The notes: generated by a model not told the origin, from the sequence alone. Counted from the stretch's first letter, positions 1 to 13,100 are shown. The stretch: DNA of 64,000 nt from Ceraceosorus guamensis (GCF_003144195.1 NW_020290003.1:1-64000), one strand, 5' to 3'. Numbers and translations: made by a program.

Positions 1-2130
1 GCTTAATTGAGCGGGGCAAGTCATCATGCAGCAGGTCAGCAGAGTCCACAAACAGCTATAAGGGTAGCCGTGCAGCTCAATTGGAAGCCGGTCCGGATCA
101 GAGCCAGGCAGTGATTTGTGTCCCCTTGACGAGGGCGAGCGAGCGAGGAACACGCGTGACTGACTGCAACGTTTCCAGACTCACCACTCGTGACTGCTGC
201 TTGATCGACGAGATTGTTGGCAGTGACTGACAAAGCCGAGCGCTGCTGGGCGACTCGCGGGGCGGGGAAAGTGTTGAGGAGGACAAAGAGCAGGCAAAAG
301 ATATCCGGGACTTTGGAAACTTGCGAGACGACCCAGGCCCGAGTCCGAGCACAAAAGTTGCCGCTGCAGAGTTCAATCGCTGGCGCATGCATGGCGAGGT
401 GGAAACAGGATCACGGGAATGGAGAGCAATTTTCGAGTGAAGAAGGACGGACGACACTACTGGCGACTCGCTACACAAATTCCTATACAAGGGCTTTGCA
501 CGCGCGAACAGTCGTGAGGGGTAATAATACTCGCATTCACATTGAGCGAGCGAGCGTGCATGCAGCTAGGAACCCGCTAGCTGTGAGCCTACGGCTGCTG
601 TGACTGGCTCGAGTGTTGATGTAGTAGTAGTGCGAGTGACTGCAAGAACGACAACCCGCATGCATGCGTGCAAGCCGGCCAACCGCACCGCACCGCACCG
701 CACTTTCGGGTCGCGATCGATCGAAGCGCTCCTTTTTGATTTCACGTTTCGGTACGCGTGCGGGACGAATCACGAGGTTAGAGCGAGCGTGCGAGCGTGC
801 GCGCGTGTGTGCGTGGCCCCAGGATCGACATGCAGCGCGCTATTTGGCGCGGCGGTGCAATCTGAATCAGAATCAAACAACTCGACAAGCGAGGGCGGGC
901 GTGGATGTGAATGGAGGGAATCACGTGAATGGAAAGATTCAGGAGTTGGATGCGTGATGGGCGAGCAAGTGCAGTGCACAGCCAGATCCACATCCTGACC
1001 AGAAATCGAATGACCGCACCGCACCGCACCGCACCGCATGCTTCGGCAGCGGATGGATAGTTGGGTGAGAAGAAGAGCCCGTTCACTCGATCGTGACTCG
1101 ATCGAGATTCACGCACCCGACTTGTTCGCTCGCCACACACACCCCCCGATCTTTCCCGCGGAGTCGATAGAACAATAATAATAATACGCTCACGCTCTCA
1201 CGCACCACCCTCACGCCCATCCATGCACGCATGCACATCCCAACCATCAGCTACTGCATGCAGGCATGCATGGTACCGATATGCTGCTACTGAACGAGCC
1301 CTCGCCCCCGCCCCCGCCCCCGCCCCGCCCCGCCCCTAGCGTTGAGCCGCCTCGCTCACGCTAAAAAGGCGTCGGCGATGGAGAAGCGCATGCATGCATG
1401 CATGCAGCGGATGTTCCTGAGTCGTGCGTGCCCTCCCCGCCACCCCTCGATCGAGTTTGCTTTTTTGGGCCAGAGAGAAGAAGGTATTCACATTTGGATC
1501 GCCCATGCCGCGTGTGTGCCAGCTAGAGATCGCCAATCACAATGGTGAAACACAGCAATGGTGAAATGTCGCGGGTCTTTGTACGTGCCCTAGGCTCAAG
1601 CGCAATTGGGCGCTCCTTTGGGAGTCCGTGCAGCTGGCTGGCTGGCTGGCTGGCTAGATCAAGCGTAGCGTCCCCTCTGGATTGGGGCGGGCAGGCTCAA
1701 GCACACGCGCCTCCCTCACGCCGCCCTCGCAAACGCCCACTCGACTCGCGACTCGCGGATTCGCATGCACCGCCCCACCTTGCAGCTGAATTTTGCGAAT
1801 ATGGAGCACAAGGCTAGATATTGTGACTCTACTCTTATCGGAGCAGACGTGCGGACAATGCAAGTCCACGAATCTCACAGGCACAGAGGTATACGAGCGA
1901 GCATGAAGCTTGTTGAGCGCCGCCGTCTACTGCAAGACTTTTGGGGGGACGCTAAAGGGTGGGAGAGGAGGTGCGTTGGGATTGCCTGCCTGCCACTTCA
2001 TTTCCCCTGCTTGCTATCGTGTCTTGCGCTTCTCGCACGACGTATGCATTCACGTTTGTGGACGCTCACCATCTCTTCATCCAGTCTTCGTTAAAAACCA
2101 CTTGCACCACCACCACCACGATCCGCCAAG
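1..2130. other. intergenic, microsatellite-rich spacer
   Basis: I see no convincing coding gene here: the open frames overlap in several registers and are low-complexity Arg/Ala/His translations. The stretch holds ACCGC repeats (682-701 and 1013-1037), a CCCCCG array (about 1304-1336), CTGG copies (1634-1655) and several GCATGC palindromes. The end, about 1900-2130, is probably the promoter and 5' UTR of the membrane-protein gene that follows. Confidence 0.7.
1013..1037. repeat. ACCGC pentanucleotide repeat, 5 copies
   Basis: Five perfect tandem copies of ACCGC. A second block of four copies lies at 682-701, about 330 bases upstream, so the same pentamer was expanded twice in one spacer. Confidence 0.9.
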
Positions 2131-5100
2131 ATGCGGTACAGGAGCACGCCCACGCAACAAGTGGAAGAGCTTTGCGATTGTGCGGAATGTATGCGCGACG
2201 ACGCTGAATCAGAGTGCGACTGCGACGATTGTCAAGCGGAGGCAGCTCGCAGTGGTGCTGCTGCTGTTGCTGCTGCCGCACCTGGACCATGCGATTGTCT
2301 CGACTGCAATGACGAGAAGAGCGCGAGCGCGAGGGCGTGCGCAATGGACCATGCCAATGTGACCCCCGCAGCAGCGCTTTTAGCAGATCAAACTTCCGCA
2401 CGAGGAGGTCTTTCGGCGCGCAAGAGGAGTCTGCTGGCCATCGCGCTGCACATTCTGCTCCTCGTATTTTTCCTCATTCTAGCCATCGTTTGGGCTGTTC
2501 GATCCGCCTCTCCATCCAGCAGCAGCAGCAGTAGCAGCAGCAGCGCATCCACATCCGCTCTGGGCCAATCTCTGGGCTTATCCGCCAACTCCAGCTTTGC
2601 CAAACATCACTCTTTTCCCACGCGCATTCCCATCGGTCTGCTAGCTCAAGCGCAATCCGCGCTCAATTTTCTCATGAGCATCATTGCTGCCCTCTTCTTG
2701 GGCGTGTGCGGTGCTTTGGCCGTCAGAGCTGCGACGCAGAGAGCCATCATCAAGGGCGGAACGATGACTGGTATCAGCGAGACGCTCAGCGCCTGGGGTG
2801 GTCTGGTCAGCGCTGTAGAAGCGTTCAGATCCAGCGGCGACTGGCCAGGAGGCAGGAGCACCACGGTGAGTGCGCGCGCGAGAGATGTAAAGGCGAGCGA
2901 GGACGTTGAGGGCACACACGCACACGCACACGCACACGCACTCGCTCACTCACTCACTCACTCACTGCTGCTGCGCGTGCGCGCTCCATCGCCATTCAGC
3001 TGCTCATCCTGTTGTACCTGGGCGGATGCAGTCTCATCTCTGCCCTCTTGCCTGCCATCTTTACCCTTTCCGCCGTCAACACCCACGCTCCCGCCTCGCT
3101 CTCCTTCTTTCCCTACTCCAATCTGTCCATGAACATTGACAATCGGCCAACGTACACGCAACCAGCTTACAGCGTAGATGGTATCCTCACCAAAGACTTT
3201 CAAACCGCTCGAGCCGGACTGTCCGGCTCGCGAATCTACGACATCTTGACGCCTTCCGATGTCACGCCTGGCACCGCCCTGGTCAAGGCGTACGATGTGG
3301 ACGTCAAGTGCGGCGCGCCCGAAAGAGCTGCGCTCAACGCTACCGTCGCACCCTTTGACGGCAGCTTCCACTCCATACGCTTAAACTTTACCATCGGCGG
3401 CAGCAACATCTCCGACGTGGCAGCGTACGATACCAACGGCATCAACAACTTGGACTGGCAGCTCAACTTGGTGGATGATGTTGCTTTCGTCAACCCATCC
3501 GGCTGGGCTGGCAAATATCAAAATCAGCTTTGTGGGTCGGGTGAAGGGGGACAGGTGGGAGGGGCAAGGGCCCCCCGCACAAACGCGCACGGCTGACACT
3601 TTGATCGGCGCCGCCCCCACACATCCCAGCGCGCGCCAGGTTGCTCCGCACCCAACCTGTTCCCGGTGATGACATGCTCAACGTACTCAATGGACGCAAG
3701 TGCGTTGTCGTCTGCGTAGCATTCGTGCCGCGCCGAAGCTGACGGACAGTTCCTCCGCGCGCGCGCAGCATCTTCATGTACCTCTTGAACCAAGAAGATC
3801 CGGACTTGTCCTTTGATGTTGGGCCCAACTACGACGCCAAGGGTAATGGCGGTCCAAGACTTCCCTTTACCATGTATCCACCTCCAGCTTCTGCTCCAGA
3901 TGCTGCCATCGAGCTAAACGGCAAACAAGGAGGCTACCGCGTCAATGGAACGATTACCCTGACGGGCGATGACGGCAGACCCACATTCCTGAATATGAGC
4001 GCCGTGAGTGTCGACAGATGCGACCACGTCGCCGAAATGCGTGCCTGCTCAACTCCTTTGTCTGTGCGCGCGCGCGCCCCATCTTGGCAGACGGTATTGG
4101 GATGCACAGTGTTCGTCGAGCCCGTGTCCAACGTGTCCATCGACATGTCCAGCAATCTCTTGCTCTCCCACTCGCAGCCCGCTCGTCAATCGCGCTACGC
4201 CACGCGCGAATGGGGTAGCTGGATGCCAACTGCGCGCAATGCCGATGCTCTGTACGCTCCAGACACGTACGCCCACAACCTGCTAGCCTTGACCGCAGGA
4301 TCCATCCTGGACGTCAGCTCGGCGCCCACCGGCAATCCCGCCACCACGTCGCGCAACACTGCAGCTTGCATCTCTAGACCTGGAGGTACGTGTCACATCG
4401 ACACCATGGCAGAATCCTTTTTTGCTCAGCAGCTGTGGAAAGCTAGGTACGCGCTGTTCATGGACGAGAACAATCTGCCCACTCGCAACTTGACGGAGGA
4501 GGACTTGAAAAGGAAGAATACACTCGCTTTGATCGAGGAAAGCTTGGCGAACGTGACGGTGAGTGAGGAGCGCAGAGGGTGGGGGGTGGGGGGGAATAAA
4601 TGCGCGCTCTCCAGCACAAAACTCACGCGGTGCCTCTCACTTCAAAGGCGTGGTCCTACTACGCCATCTCTCGCGAAGCTTTTCACTTTGCCTCCGATCT
4701 GCACGTCCCCGTCAACAATTCCAAAGGCTTCCTACCCATCCGATCGACCATTCCAAATGTCGATGCGCCAGCCTCCAACCTGTGGGAGCTGGGCAGCAGC
4801 AGCAGCAGCGCCGATGACCTGCAACTCCCATTCGCGCTCTCCACCATCAATGCCGTCGAGTTGCAGCTGAATGCTTGGCCAATCTTTGTGGGTCTGGTAG
4901 GAAGCATTGCGGTGCTTTGCATATTGGCCTACCTCGTCCGACCTAGCAGATCCTACGAGCGCATCAATCTCATCATTCCAGGAACCAGGTGAGTGCGCGC
5001 GCGCGCGCGCGTTGGTGCGCAAAAAAAAAGACAAAGAAGTGGGTCTCTACGGACGAAGAAGCGAAGCTGATGGAAGGCCCGATGGGGGGTCCCCCCCGAT

Positions 5101-5461
5101 ACCCTCTCACAGCTTCATCCAACTAGCCGCGCTGCTCTCCTCTTCCGACATTCCGCAACGCCTATCCAACAGCCGTACGTTGGAACTCAAAGAGTTGCGC
5201 AGGTTGGGCCGGTTCGAAGTTCATTTGGCCGGTTCCGAGGGGCATCCAGGCGCGGACGCAGGCGCAGATGTAGCGCCTCTCAGCGCGCCTGCGTTCGAGA
5301 AGCTTCGACCTGAACGCAGCGATACTCGTCCCAGCATGAGGAGCAGACAAGCGACGATCAGCAGTCAGACCCGCTCGCACGCATCCAGATCCCAACCTCG
5401 TCGCGACGATCGCATTCTCGAAGCAGCGGCGGCGGCGACGGCGGCTGCAAGCTTAGCATAG
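2131..5461 (+). CDS. multi-pass membrane protein of unknown function, 7 exons
   Basis: I read seven exons: 2131-2865, 3000-3531, 3630-3699, 3769-4003, 4091-4558, 4648-4988 and 5113-5461. They join in frame to 909 residues. The N-terminus is Cys/Asp-rich, with pairs such as CDCAEC, CDCDDC and CDCLDC in the first 70 residues. A hydrophobic segment follows at about 105-128, then two more at about 180-205 and 245-270. A long, probably extracytoplasmic region with many N-x-S/T sites comes next, then a last membrane segment around WPIFVGLVGSIAVLCILAYL and a basic Ser/Arg-rich tail ending in poly-Ala. I do not recognise the family; the topology suggests a surface or vacuolar protein. Exons 2-3 are the least certain joint. 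Several introns carry long alternating GC runs just after the donor. Confidence 0.8.
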
Positions 5462-5648
5462 CATAGCGAACCGAAATTCCCTCTCGCGCTTGTACAATGG
5501 CCGCCGCAAGCAGTAAAAAACGGCGATCAGAAACGCGCCCCCCTTGTGATTGTATGCTACATTCGTTGCCCGCATTCCCGCGTCAACTTTCATTTTTCCC
5601 CAGCCCGAGCCCGCGCCCGCGCCAGAGGCCGACGTTTGCTTGCCCCAC

Positions 5649-8600
5649 CTAGTCGAAGACGGGATGACCGGCAGATTGGGATGGTGCGCACCAGTCGATC
5701 CGGACCAGACCCGTACCCGTTCCAGAAGCTAGCAATGTAGCCCTACCGACGTTGGGCGACCAAGCGACGCTCTGAACGCCTATGCAAGGCATCCAACTCG
5801 ACCCGTGTCCTTCCTCTGCAAACGCCTGTTTTGTTCATGGTTGGTGAGCGAAGCCAGCGAGCGGCGTGAGCACCCGCTCCCCCCCCTCATTGTTGTCGCT
5901 ACCGATGTTGAGCACTCACTCGAGGTAAGAAATCGTCGAGCATGCGCAGCTCTCCTGTCGACCTGTTCACCTCCAGCCTAAAGAGCAGCACGTTGGCCTA
6001 TACGAAGCCGCGCCCCGGTCAGCCAATCACGTTGACCATACCCGTGCCGGAGGTGGCGCGCGCGCGGACGCTGGCTGGCTGGCTGGCTGGGCTTTGCTCA
6101 CCTTGTTTGGACCCCTTGTAGCGGCGACCCTGACAAGGTTGAACAGGTACACGCCTCCATTTGCGCTCCCTGCAGCAACAAGCGGATGATTGTAGCTGGC
6201 CTTGACAGTCTGCCGTCCACCGCGCACGCACGCACGTGTGTGGGTGGGTGTGTGTGTGTTTTTGTTTCGTCAGCTCGAGCTTTCTGGCAAATGGTAGCGG
6301 GGGGACGTGAATGCTCCCTTTGCAGATGGCCCCCCCCCCCCCACACCGCCACTCACTTGAAAAGGTCCAGAAGCTCTTAGTAGACTCTTTTGAGAGCCGT
6401 AGCCTAGCGCGCGCATATTGACGAGCGTGAGCGTATCGCCTTCCACCTTGTCGCACACAAAGCTTCCGAAATGTGGTGAAAAGGTGGAGCAATGGTTCAA
6501 GTCTGTGCGTGGCGTTCAGTGAAGAGAGTGCACAAGGGGGAGGGGTCAAGATGATCAGGTGCGAATGGGACAAGTCGTGGAGTGATGGCATGCGCGTCAA
6601 GGCGCGCCGGCGCGGATCAACTCACTTCGATAATGATGCAAGTTCACCCTTCCTCCCGGCAAAGCGTCCAGATCCATCAATCTCACGCATCCATCCATCC
6701 CACCCGCAAAGAGCACGCTGGGCAAAGCATCCTCCTTTTCCACGTAAAGCCTCGTCGATTCTTCAGCTCCCTCCTCCCCTTCATCCAGCGAGGTTTGTAG
6801 AGGGGGCAGCATGCGAAAGGAGAGCGTAGTGACGGGACCTTCGGAGGCTTCGACGTAGTGCGAAGGTCTACCTGTCGCGGAAAGTTGTAGTGTTGGCGTC
6901 GAGGGCACAAGGCTGCAAAGGCGCGCGCGCGCGCGCGCGCGCGCGGGGTAAGGGCACCCCCCTCTACTCACATGATGCTGATTCGCACCTCAACGCATCG
7001 CCAACACCATACACCGCAACATGTCCTGTCCAGCGAATGCAGACGTGCAAAAAGTTTGTTTTTGAGCTTGCGGACCCCTTGAGCAAAGCGGGAGACCGAC
7101 GAGGCTCACCGCTTGCGCAACCCATGGCGACCCTTTCTTGTCCGCCCCACGCAAAGCACGTGAACAAGTCGGAGCGCAAAGAAGCGCCAAAGATGGGTTG
7201 CAGCGTGACTGTCGAGGGCGAGGGGCGAGCGCGAGAGGGCCGAGACAGTGTGAGCCCCGTTTGATAAAGTGCAAGCAAGCGATCAAGGCAGTCTTCGAAC
7301 GCACCAGCACAAGGCTCCTTCTCCTTCTTTCCAGCAGATAAAGGTTGGACGAGCAAAGGGTGGGGCACATCGTACACTTCCCACCTACCATTCTCAAACA
7401 GGCATCCCAGCAATCCCAATCTTTTGCTCGTCTGGGGGGGGGGACGCGCGCGCAGTAAGGAGTGGATGGTTGGCAAAGAAGGGGCAACGAGTCTGTGAAG
7501 TTAAGCGCGCGCCTTGCCAGTCTCTGCAGACTTCTAGCAGAAGCTCATGCTTTGCCCCCCCCCCCCCCCCCCCACTCTGTTCTGCTTGGGGGGGGGGGAG
7601 GGGGAGGAGCAATGCGAAACTCACATGATGTGCGACGGGACACCATTCGATCTGAATCGCATCTCCTCTTTGTGCTTTCCTTGCTCCCTTCTTCTCCGCT
7701 TGCTGCCCAGCCTGCTCCCCTTCCGCAAAGCAAACCAACAAGCTCAACTTCGCCTCTCCTCCTTCCTTGTTCGCACCGACGTTCCAAATCTGTACGCAGC
7801 TCGTCGTTTGCTCGGCCTCTGCCTGCTGCGGCTGTGCCGTATTGTCAGGCACGGATTCGACGGAAAAGGAGTCGGTCGACGATGCAGGGAAAGAGGAGGG
7901 AGAAGGAGGAGCAGGTCTACCGAAATATTTGCGTTCGCTGCTCGAAGCGCACGAGATGGCCAGGTACTCTTCGGCTATCGCCCACGAGAGGGTGCCGTGC
8001 AGAGGGCAGAGTGAACAAGAGGTCCTGCTGCGCAGTCCTCGCGGAAAAGGGAGATGAAGGAAGCCACTCACTGGAACAATCGGACCGCAAGGGACACCAA
8101 TCGAGTGACAAGATTGGTCTTCCGGTATTCAGCAAGTGGCTTCCCGGTTTGGGTAATCCTATCGAAGCTTTTGTGGGAGGGCGGATTCGTAACGCAAGCA
8201 TTCACGCGAGAGAGAGCGCGAGAGAGAGAGAGAGAGCCAAACAGAAGCGAGCGTTTTCAGTCCCAGGCAAGGAGAAAATGCCGGTCTTGTTGAAAGGCGC
8301 CTTGGATGCGGAGTCACACCTTCTCATTCTCACCTAGAGACTGGCTCTGACCACGCTTGATCGCGTACTCTTTCGCACTTGATGGCGCCGCACCCAAAAG
8401 TAAGCGCACCGTATCGCCCGTGTGCACGTGCGCCTCGTTGAAATGTAGCGCGTGAGGGGGTGGAAAGGTGTCGGTGACTTGAGTAGGATGCAGCAGCGCT
8501 TGCGAATGCGAAGAGGCATCGCTGCGAGGCGCGAGAGGGGAACGCTTGTATGGTGCGGCTTGTCTGTTGGTGGAGTGGGGGGCCGGGGGAATGATGAAGT

Positions 8601-9569
8601 CAGTGCGCTTCCTTATCTGCCGGTTGCGGAAAGAGCCAAGACGAGAGCAGGTTGCCGATGCACGCCAACGCCAACGCCAACGCCAACGCCAAGCCGCGCA
8701 ACGACTCACTGATCCGTCAACACTCTGTAGGACACGTGATGCTGCGACCATGCGCAATCATGCTCTCGCACATGCCAGCCTTTCCAAGCCAGGTTGATGA
8801 TGCGAGGCAGCGCAACATCGCCGCTCTTCTGTTCTCGCAGCACGTCGTACGCCCTTCTCCTATCCACGCTCTCCACCCTAGCAGGAGAGATGTCAAAGGG
8901 CCAGTGGGAAGATTTGAGCAGGGTGCAGGTGCTTGGGATCCACGAGGAGAGGGCTCTGAGCGAGCGGATGCCATCCACTCGCTCCACGTACGATCTGTAC
9001 GAGTCCCTATCCTTGCTGAGGGACAGTTGGCTGGTGCGAAGCATGGAACGCGAACCTGATGCCGATGCCGATGCCACTGCCACTGCCGATGCCATCGGAC
9101 CGCGCCTCGTGCTCTCTGCTACGCTTGCACGTGCTTGTGCTTGTGCTTGTGCTTGTGCTTGTGCCTGTGCCTGTGCCTGGCCCGACGTGCGTTTCTTGCG
9201 CACTCGATCATTCTTGCCCGTGTCTGGTCTCTTCTTTGTCCTTCTCTTGGCGCCTCCAACATCCTCTTTCTCCTTCCTCCCTTGCAGGCTAGGCGTCACA
9301 CTTGCGCTCCCACTCCCACTCCCGCTCTCTTCATCCCCCTCCCCCTCGCTCTCTTCTTCCGCCCCATCCCCGTCCCCATCCTCATCCCCATCTCCTTCCA
9401 GCGTATAATCATCCGCACTATCAGACGCCTCTTCCGCTACCCAAGCTCCGATCTCTCCGTCCGCATCCGAGTCGGAATCGGAAGCTGAGGCTGCGCGCGA
9501 ACCTGATGCGTATGCTCGAGCTAGAGATGCGCGCGCTTGAGTTGCCGATGCGCGAGTTGGTCTTGCCAT
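5649..9569 (-). CDS. TFIIIC WD40 subunit (Sfc6/TFC6/GTF3C2-like), 11 exons
   Basis: Probably a subunit of the RNA polymerase III factor TFIIIC, which binds the B box of tRNA genes. Exons, in transcription order, are 9569-8710, 8611-8334, 8158-8072, 8037-7625, 7431-7110, 7025-6972, 6871-6626, 6502-6357, 6200-6102, 5997-5920 and 5813-5649; they sum in frame to 915 residues. The first 280 residues are disordered, with Asp/Glu/Ser tracts and a Gln-Ala dipeptide run. The rest is a WD40 propeller with family-typical strings: ILSLDWCP, CVQIWNV, IQIEWCP, WEVYDVPHP, CFAWGGQERVAMGCASG and ASGTGTGLVRIDWC. The start is the first ATG of the frame after the divergent promoter. Introns carry C19, C13 and G10 homopolymers and a long alternating GC run. 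Family assignment rests on remembered motifs. Confidence 0.88.
6919..6946. repeat. alternating GC dinucleotide run in an intron
   Basis: About 27 bases of uninterrupted alternating GC lie in the intron between exons 6 and 7 of the TFIIIC-subunit gene. Such tracts favour Z-DNA. Shorter versions occur near 4993-5010 and 14027-14041. Confidence 0.85.
7555..7598. repeat. C19 and G11 homopolymers facing each other inside an intron
   Basis: A run of 19 C (7555-7573) is followed 14 bases later by 11 G (7588-7598), inside the fourth intron of the TFIIIC-subunit gene. In the transcript, C11 would precede G19, so a stable hairpin of at least 11 G-C pairs is possible. Confidence 0.9.
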
Positions 9570-10133
9570 TCTTTGTTGCGTGGTGGAGCGAGGGTCAGAG
9601 GGGGGGGGGAAGCAGAGATGCCCCTGTTGAGCGTGCGGTGCGGTATTCCTAGGCTTGGCTGGATGAGAGTCTGGAGGTGATGGGATGGAATGAGCGCATG
9701 ATGATTGGTGACTGGTCTTGAGAACGCGAGTCAGGTGCACAGGCTGGCGGGGTGCATGGCGGTGCTACTATCAGTGCCATGCCCGGAAAGCCAATCCTTG
9801 TCGTACGAGAAAGAGGAGTGGAGGTGTGCGCATATATTTATGCGCGTGCGTGCGTGTTGTCCGCGTCTGTCCTGCACTCACACTCCTGCACTCCTGCTGC
9901 ACTTGATTGCGAGTTGCGACTCTTGCGACTTGCAGGCAGGCGCAGAGATCCCATCGTGCATTCACTCGACTGCTTCTTCTTCACGCGACCCGCATCAGCA
10001 CAAGCACGAGCATCAGCTCGAGCACAAGCACCAGCACCAGCACCAGCACGAGCACCAGCACCAGCACGAGCACCAGCACCAGCAACGTCTTGTTGCTGAT
10101 CCCCCGCCTATCGACCCTACAAGCTTCAACCGA

Positions 10134-10192
<59 letters not shown>

Positions 10193-10194
10193 AT
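9570..10194. promoter_or_regulatory. divergent promoter between TFIIIC subunit and SGT1 homologue
   Basis: These 625 bases separate two head-to-head start codons and must hold both 5' regions. They include a degenerate array of CAGCAC/GAGCAC hexamers (about 10004-10083), then an uninterrupted CT tract of about 20 copies (10139-10178) and about 7 CA copies (10179-10192) ending two bases before the downstream ATG. The CT tract is the best candidate for a core-promoter or 5' UTR element. No clear TATA box is visible. Confidence 0.6.
10139..10192 (+). repeat. (CT)20(CA)7 tract abutting a start codon
   Basis: A perfect CT dinucleotide run passes directly into CA repeats and stops two bases before the SGT1 start codon at 10195. 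It probably forms the 3' end of the 5' UTR. Confidence 0.9.
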
Positions 10195-13100
10195 ATGAGC
10201 CGCTCATCCGGCCTGCCTTTTACCTCTTCCCAACTGCTAAGCCTAGCCTCTACCGCTTCAGCCGAGCAAGCTCCCGAACTGCGCGGCTTCATCTACCCTC
10301 CACACTCCTTCTCCCACTCGCAGCTTCAACACCTCTTGGCGCTGCTCCAAGCAGATCTGCAACTCTTTCTGCGGCAGATATGCTCGAAAGCGGAGCAGGA
10401 GGAGGAGGAGATGGAGAGGGAGAAGGAGAAGGAGCGCCGCTGCGGGTATGTTTGGAATACAGAAGAGCCTAGATTGGACATCGTTGGAGAGTGCGTGCGC
10501 ATCGTGTTGAGGGGACATGGAGCGTCGGTGGAGGATGAGTGGTTGGTCGTTCATCTACTCCGTCGCTGGACGGAAGATGCGCACTCTCGCTTGCTTCTAA
10601 GCTCATTCCCGCACCACCACACATCGCATGCGGGCGGGGGCGGCGGCGGCGCGGGATTGGCGGCGAGGGTGGAGGATGAGGATGGAGAGTTGGTGTGCAT
10701 CGAAGGAGCAGAAGAGTTGCCCCATTGGGTGGATCCTGCAAATGCCAGCGGTAGATGCTGGCTCTATTCAGGTCACGTGCATCTCATTCCTCCTCGTCTG
10801 GCATCAGGTCAACCGCTGTCCTCCTCCTCCTCCTCCGAGTCCACATCTGAAATGCCCGCGATGCAAACCTCATCCATCCAAGCGGCAGGTCCTTTGGATA
10901 CAAATACCGCGCTCGACATTCTTCGCGCGCGCTCGAATCATAAAGAGACGCTCCATCTGGGTCTTACGAGGGCCATCGCAGCGCGCATGCCAAGCTATCC
11001 CTCTCCCGTCTGGGCTCGACAGACACAGCATTCCACATTGGTGTACGCACCAAGAACCGTTGCTAGCGTTCTGAACAGCGATGCCAACCTCATGGGACGT
11101 GTAGCACGGGCATTTCTAGCGAGGGAAGGACCGGCAGATGCTAGAGTGGCCACCGCTATGAAGGTCTTTGGTCCTGCTACCCAGCGCGCAGACGCTGATC
11201 AGGATCAGCAACACTTTGCGCAGCACAAGGAGGGCTTGGTGTTGGTCAGGGTCAGGATGACGAAGCATCTCTACGCTCTCTTGACAGCCGCTCGCTACTA
11301 TCCTCCCAAGATCTGGGGAGAAGGTGCTCGGCGAGCCGTGCAATCGCTTTGGGAAGCGCGAACAGGACAAGACGCATCGAGCGGGGAAATTTCAGGCGTG
11401 GGTGAGAAAGAAGCGAGAAGAAGAGATTTGGGAGTGAAGCTGAGCACGGGATTGGAGCTGCTCTACGAAGCTGCGATGAGGAGAGGTCCGATGACGAGGA
11501 GCATGTTCGATGATCCATCCGACGTGAGTTCGCCCCGCCTTTCCTGGCAGCTCCAATCTTCTTCCTTGCGCCTCGAAGAGGGGAAAACTGACCCAAAATC
11601 GGCGCTCCTTGTACCCTGCATGTCTCGCTCGCGGACAAGTCTACGATCTGCCAAACTCAAGAGTATCAGCGCTTCTTGGGATCCCTAACCGCTTTGGGAT
11701 ACTTTGAGCAGGAAATGAGCGGTAGTCAGAGGTGGAAGGACTTGGAAAAGGTCGCGGTAAGGCTCTGGAGGCAGGCTGTTTCGGCTCGGCGAGGTGGTGG
11801 CTCAGAGGAAGGGATAGACGGGTGAGTCTTCCTTTTCCAACGCGGGGTCGACGAGACGAAGACGTGTGGCAAGCGAGTCGGGACTGATGAGGGGAGGACC
11901 TCTCTTTGGCTCTTTGCCCCGCCGCGCATAGACGGGAGACGGATGAGATCGTGCCGCTAGTCAGAAGCGTGCTTGATCATTCCCCTCTCTCGCACGCAGT
12001 CTCGTCGATAGACGACTCTCTTTCCGAATCCGTCCTCTCAACGCTGGAGGACGACGAGGCTTTTCTGTTGGATTTTGAAGAGCAACAAGATGGGCAGGTT
12101 GATGCGAAAGAGAGCGAAAGGGAAGCGGAGGAAGAGTTGGCGGATGAGCAGTTGAAGGCTTTTGCGAAGAGGTTGGAAGAGTTTGTGGGCGCTGAAGGAG
12201 ACGTGGATGGGGCTATTTTTGAGGATGAGATGGGCGAGGACGATGAGGAGGAGGAAGGAGAAGAGGAGGAGAGGGATGACAAAGGAAGTACTTTGAGCGA
12301 AGCCAGGAGAAGAGTGCGGGAAATGTCGATGCAGGAAAGACAGAGGGCCGTTTTGAACAATTTGCCGCTTGCTGATCTGGAGGGATGGGGAGGAGCAGGT
12401 CGAAGTGAAGCTTCGACGACGTCCCAGGGTACAGGAAAGCAGAGGGCCGAAGCACAAGTATCTGAAACGGTACTGGGAAGCCAAACCTTGAGCGATAAAG
12501 CTGCGAATGCGGCTATGCGGATGGATGCCGTTTCGAGGGATATTCCAGCACCCCCGTCCAACTCGGTACCCCCGCTCTCTTCGGTTCACTACGACGGCGC
12601 CTCCGACTCCGACAGCGACAGCGATAGCTACAGCGAATCCGACCGACAAAGTACCAAGAACATGGGATCGACGCAAGAACGCGCGCATCTCGCCTCTGTG
12701 CTAGACCTGACGCCGGACGAAGAAGTGTTGGTGGAAGCGCAAGAAGTGTGGGGGCACGAAGGACCAAACGAAGAGGAGGATCTGAATGGCTTTTTGCAGT
12801 TTGCCAAGAAGGAATTGGGATTGAGCGATGAGGAGTACGAGGAGATTTTGAATGAGAGAAGAAGGGGAGCAAGGTTTGTTCCTGAGCGGATAGGCTTGGA
12901 GGTGCAGGAGCGAGCAGAGCCGCTAGAGACGGGCAAGGCGAGCACGATCTCGACGCAGCAGAGCCCCGGCCTGCGAGCCCAGAGCGCAAAGGAGGAGAAG
13001 CAGCAAGGCGAGAAGAGGATGCCCTTGGATGGGTTCGAGAATTTGATGCGCTCCCTCGATGCGGAGCTGGAGAAGCACTTGTCTCGAAAGAAGCAGGCGG

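Noticed and set aside
7462-8337. 291-residue plus-strand frame inside the TFIIIC-subunit gene
   Set aside because: It spans homopolymer runs and is antisense to exons with clear WD40 motifs.
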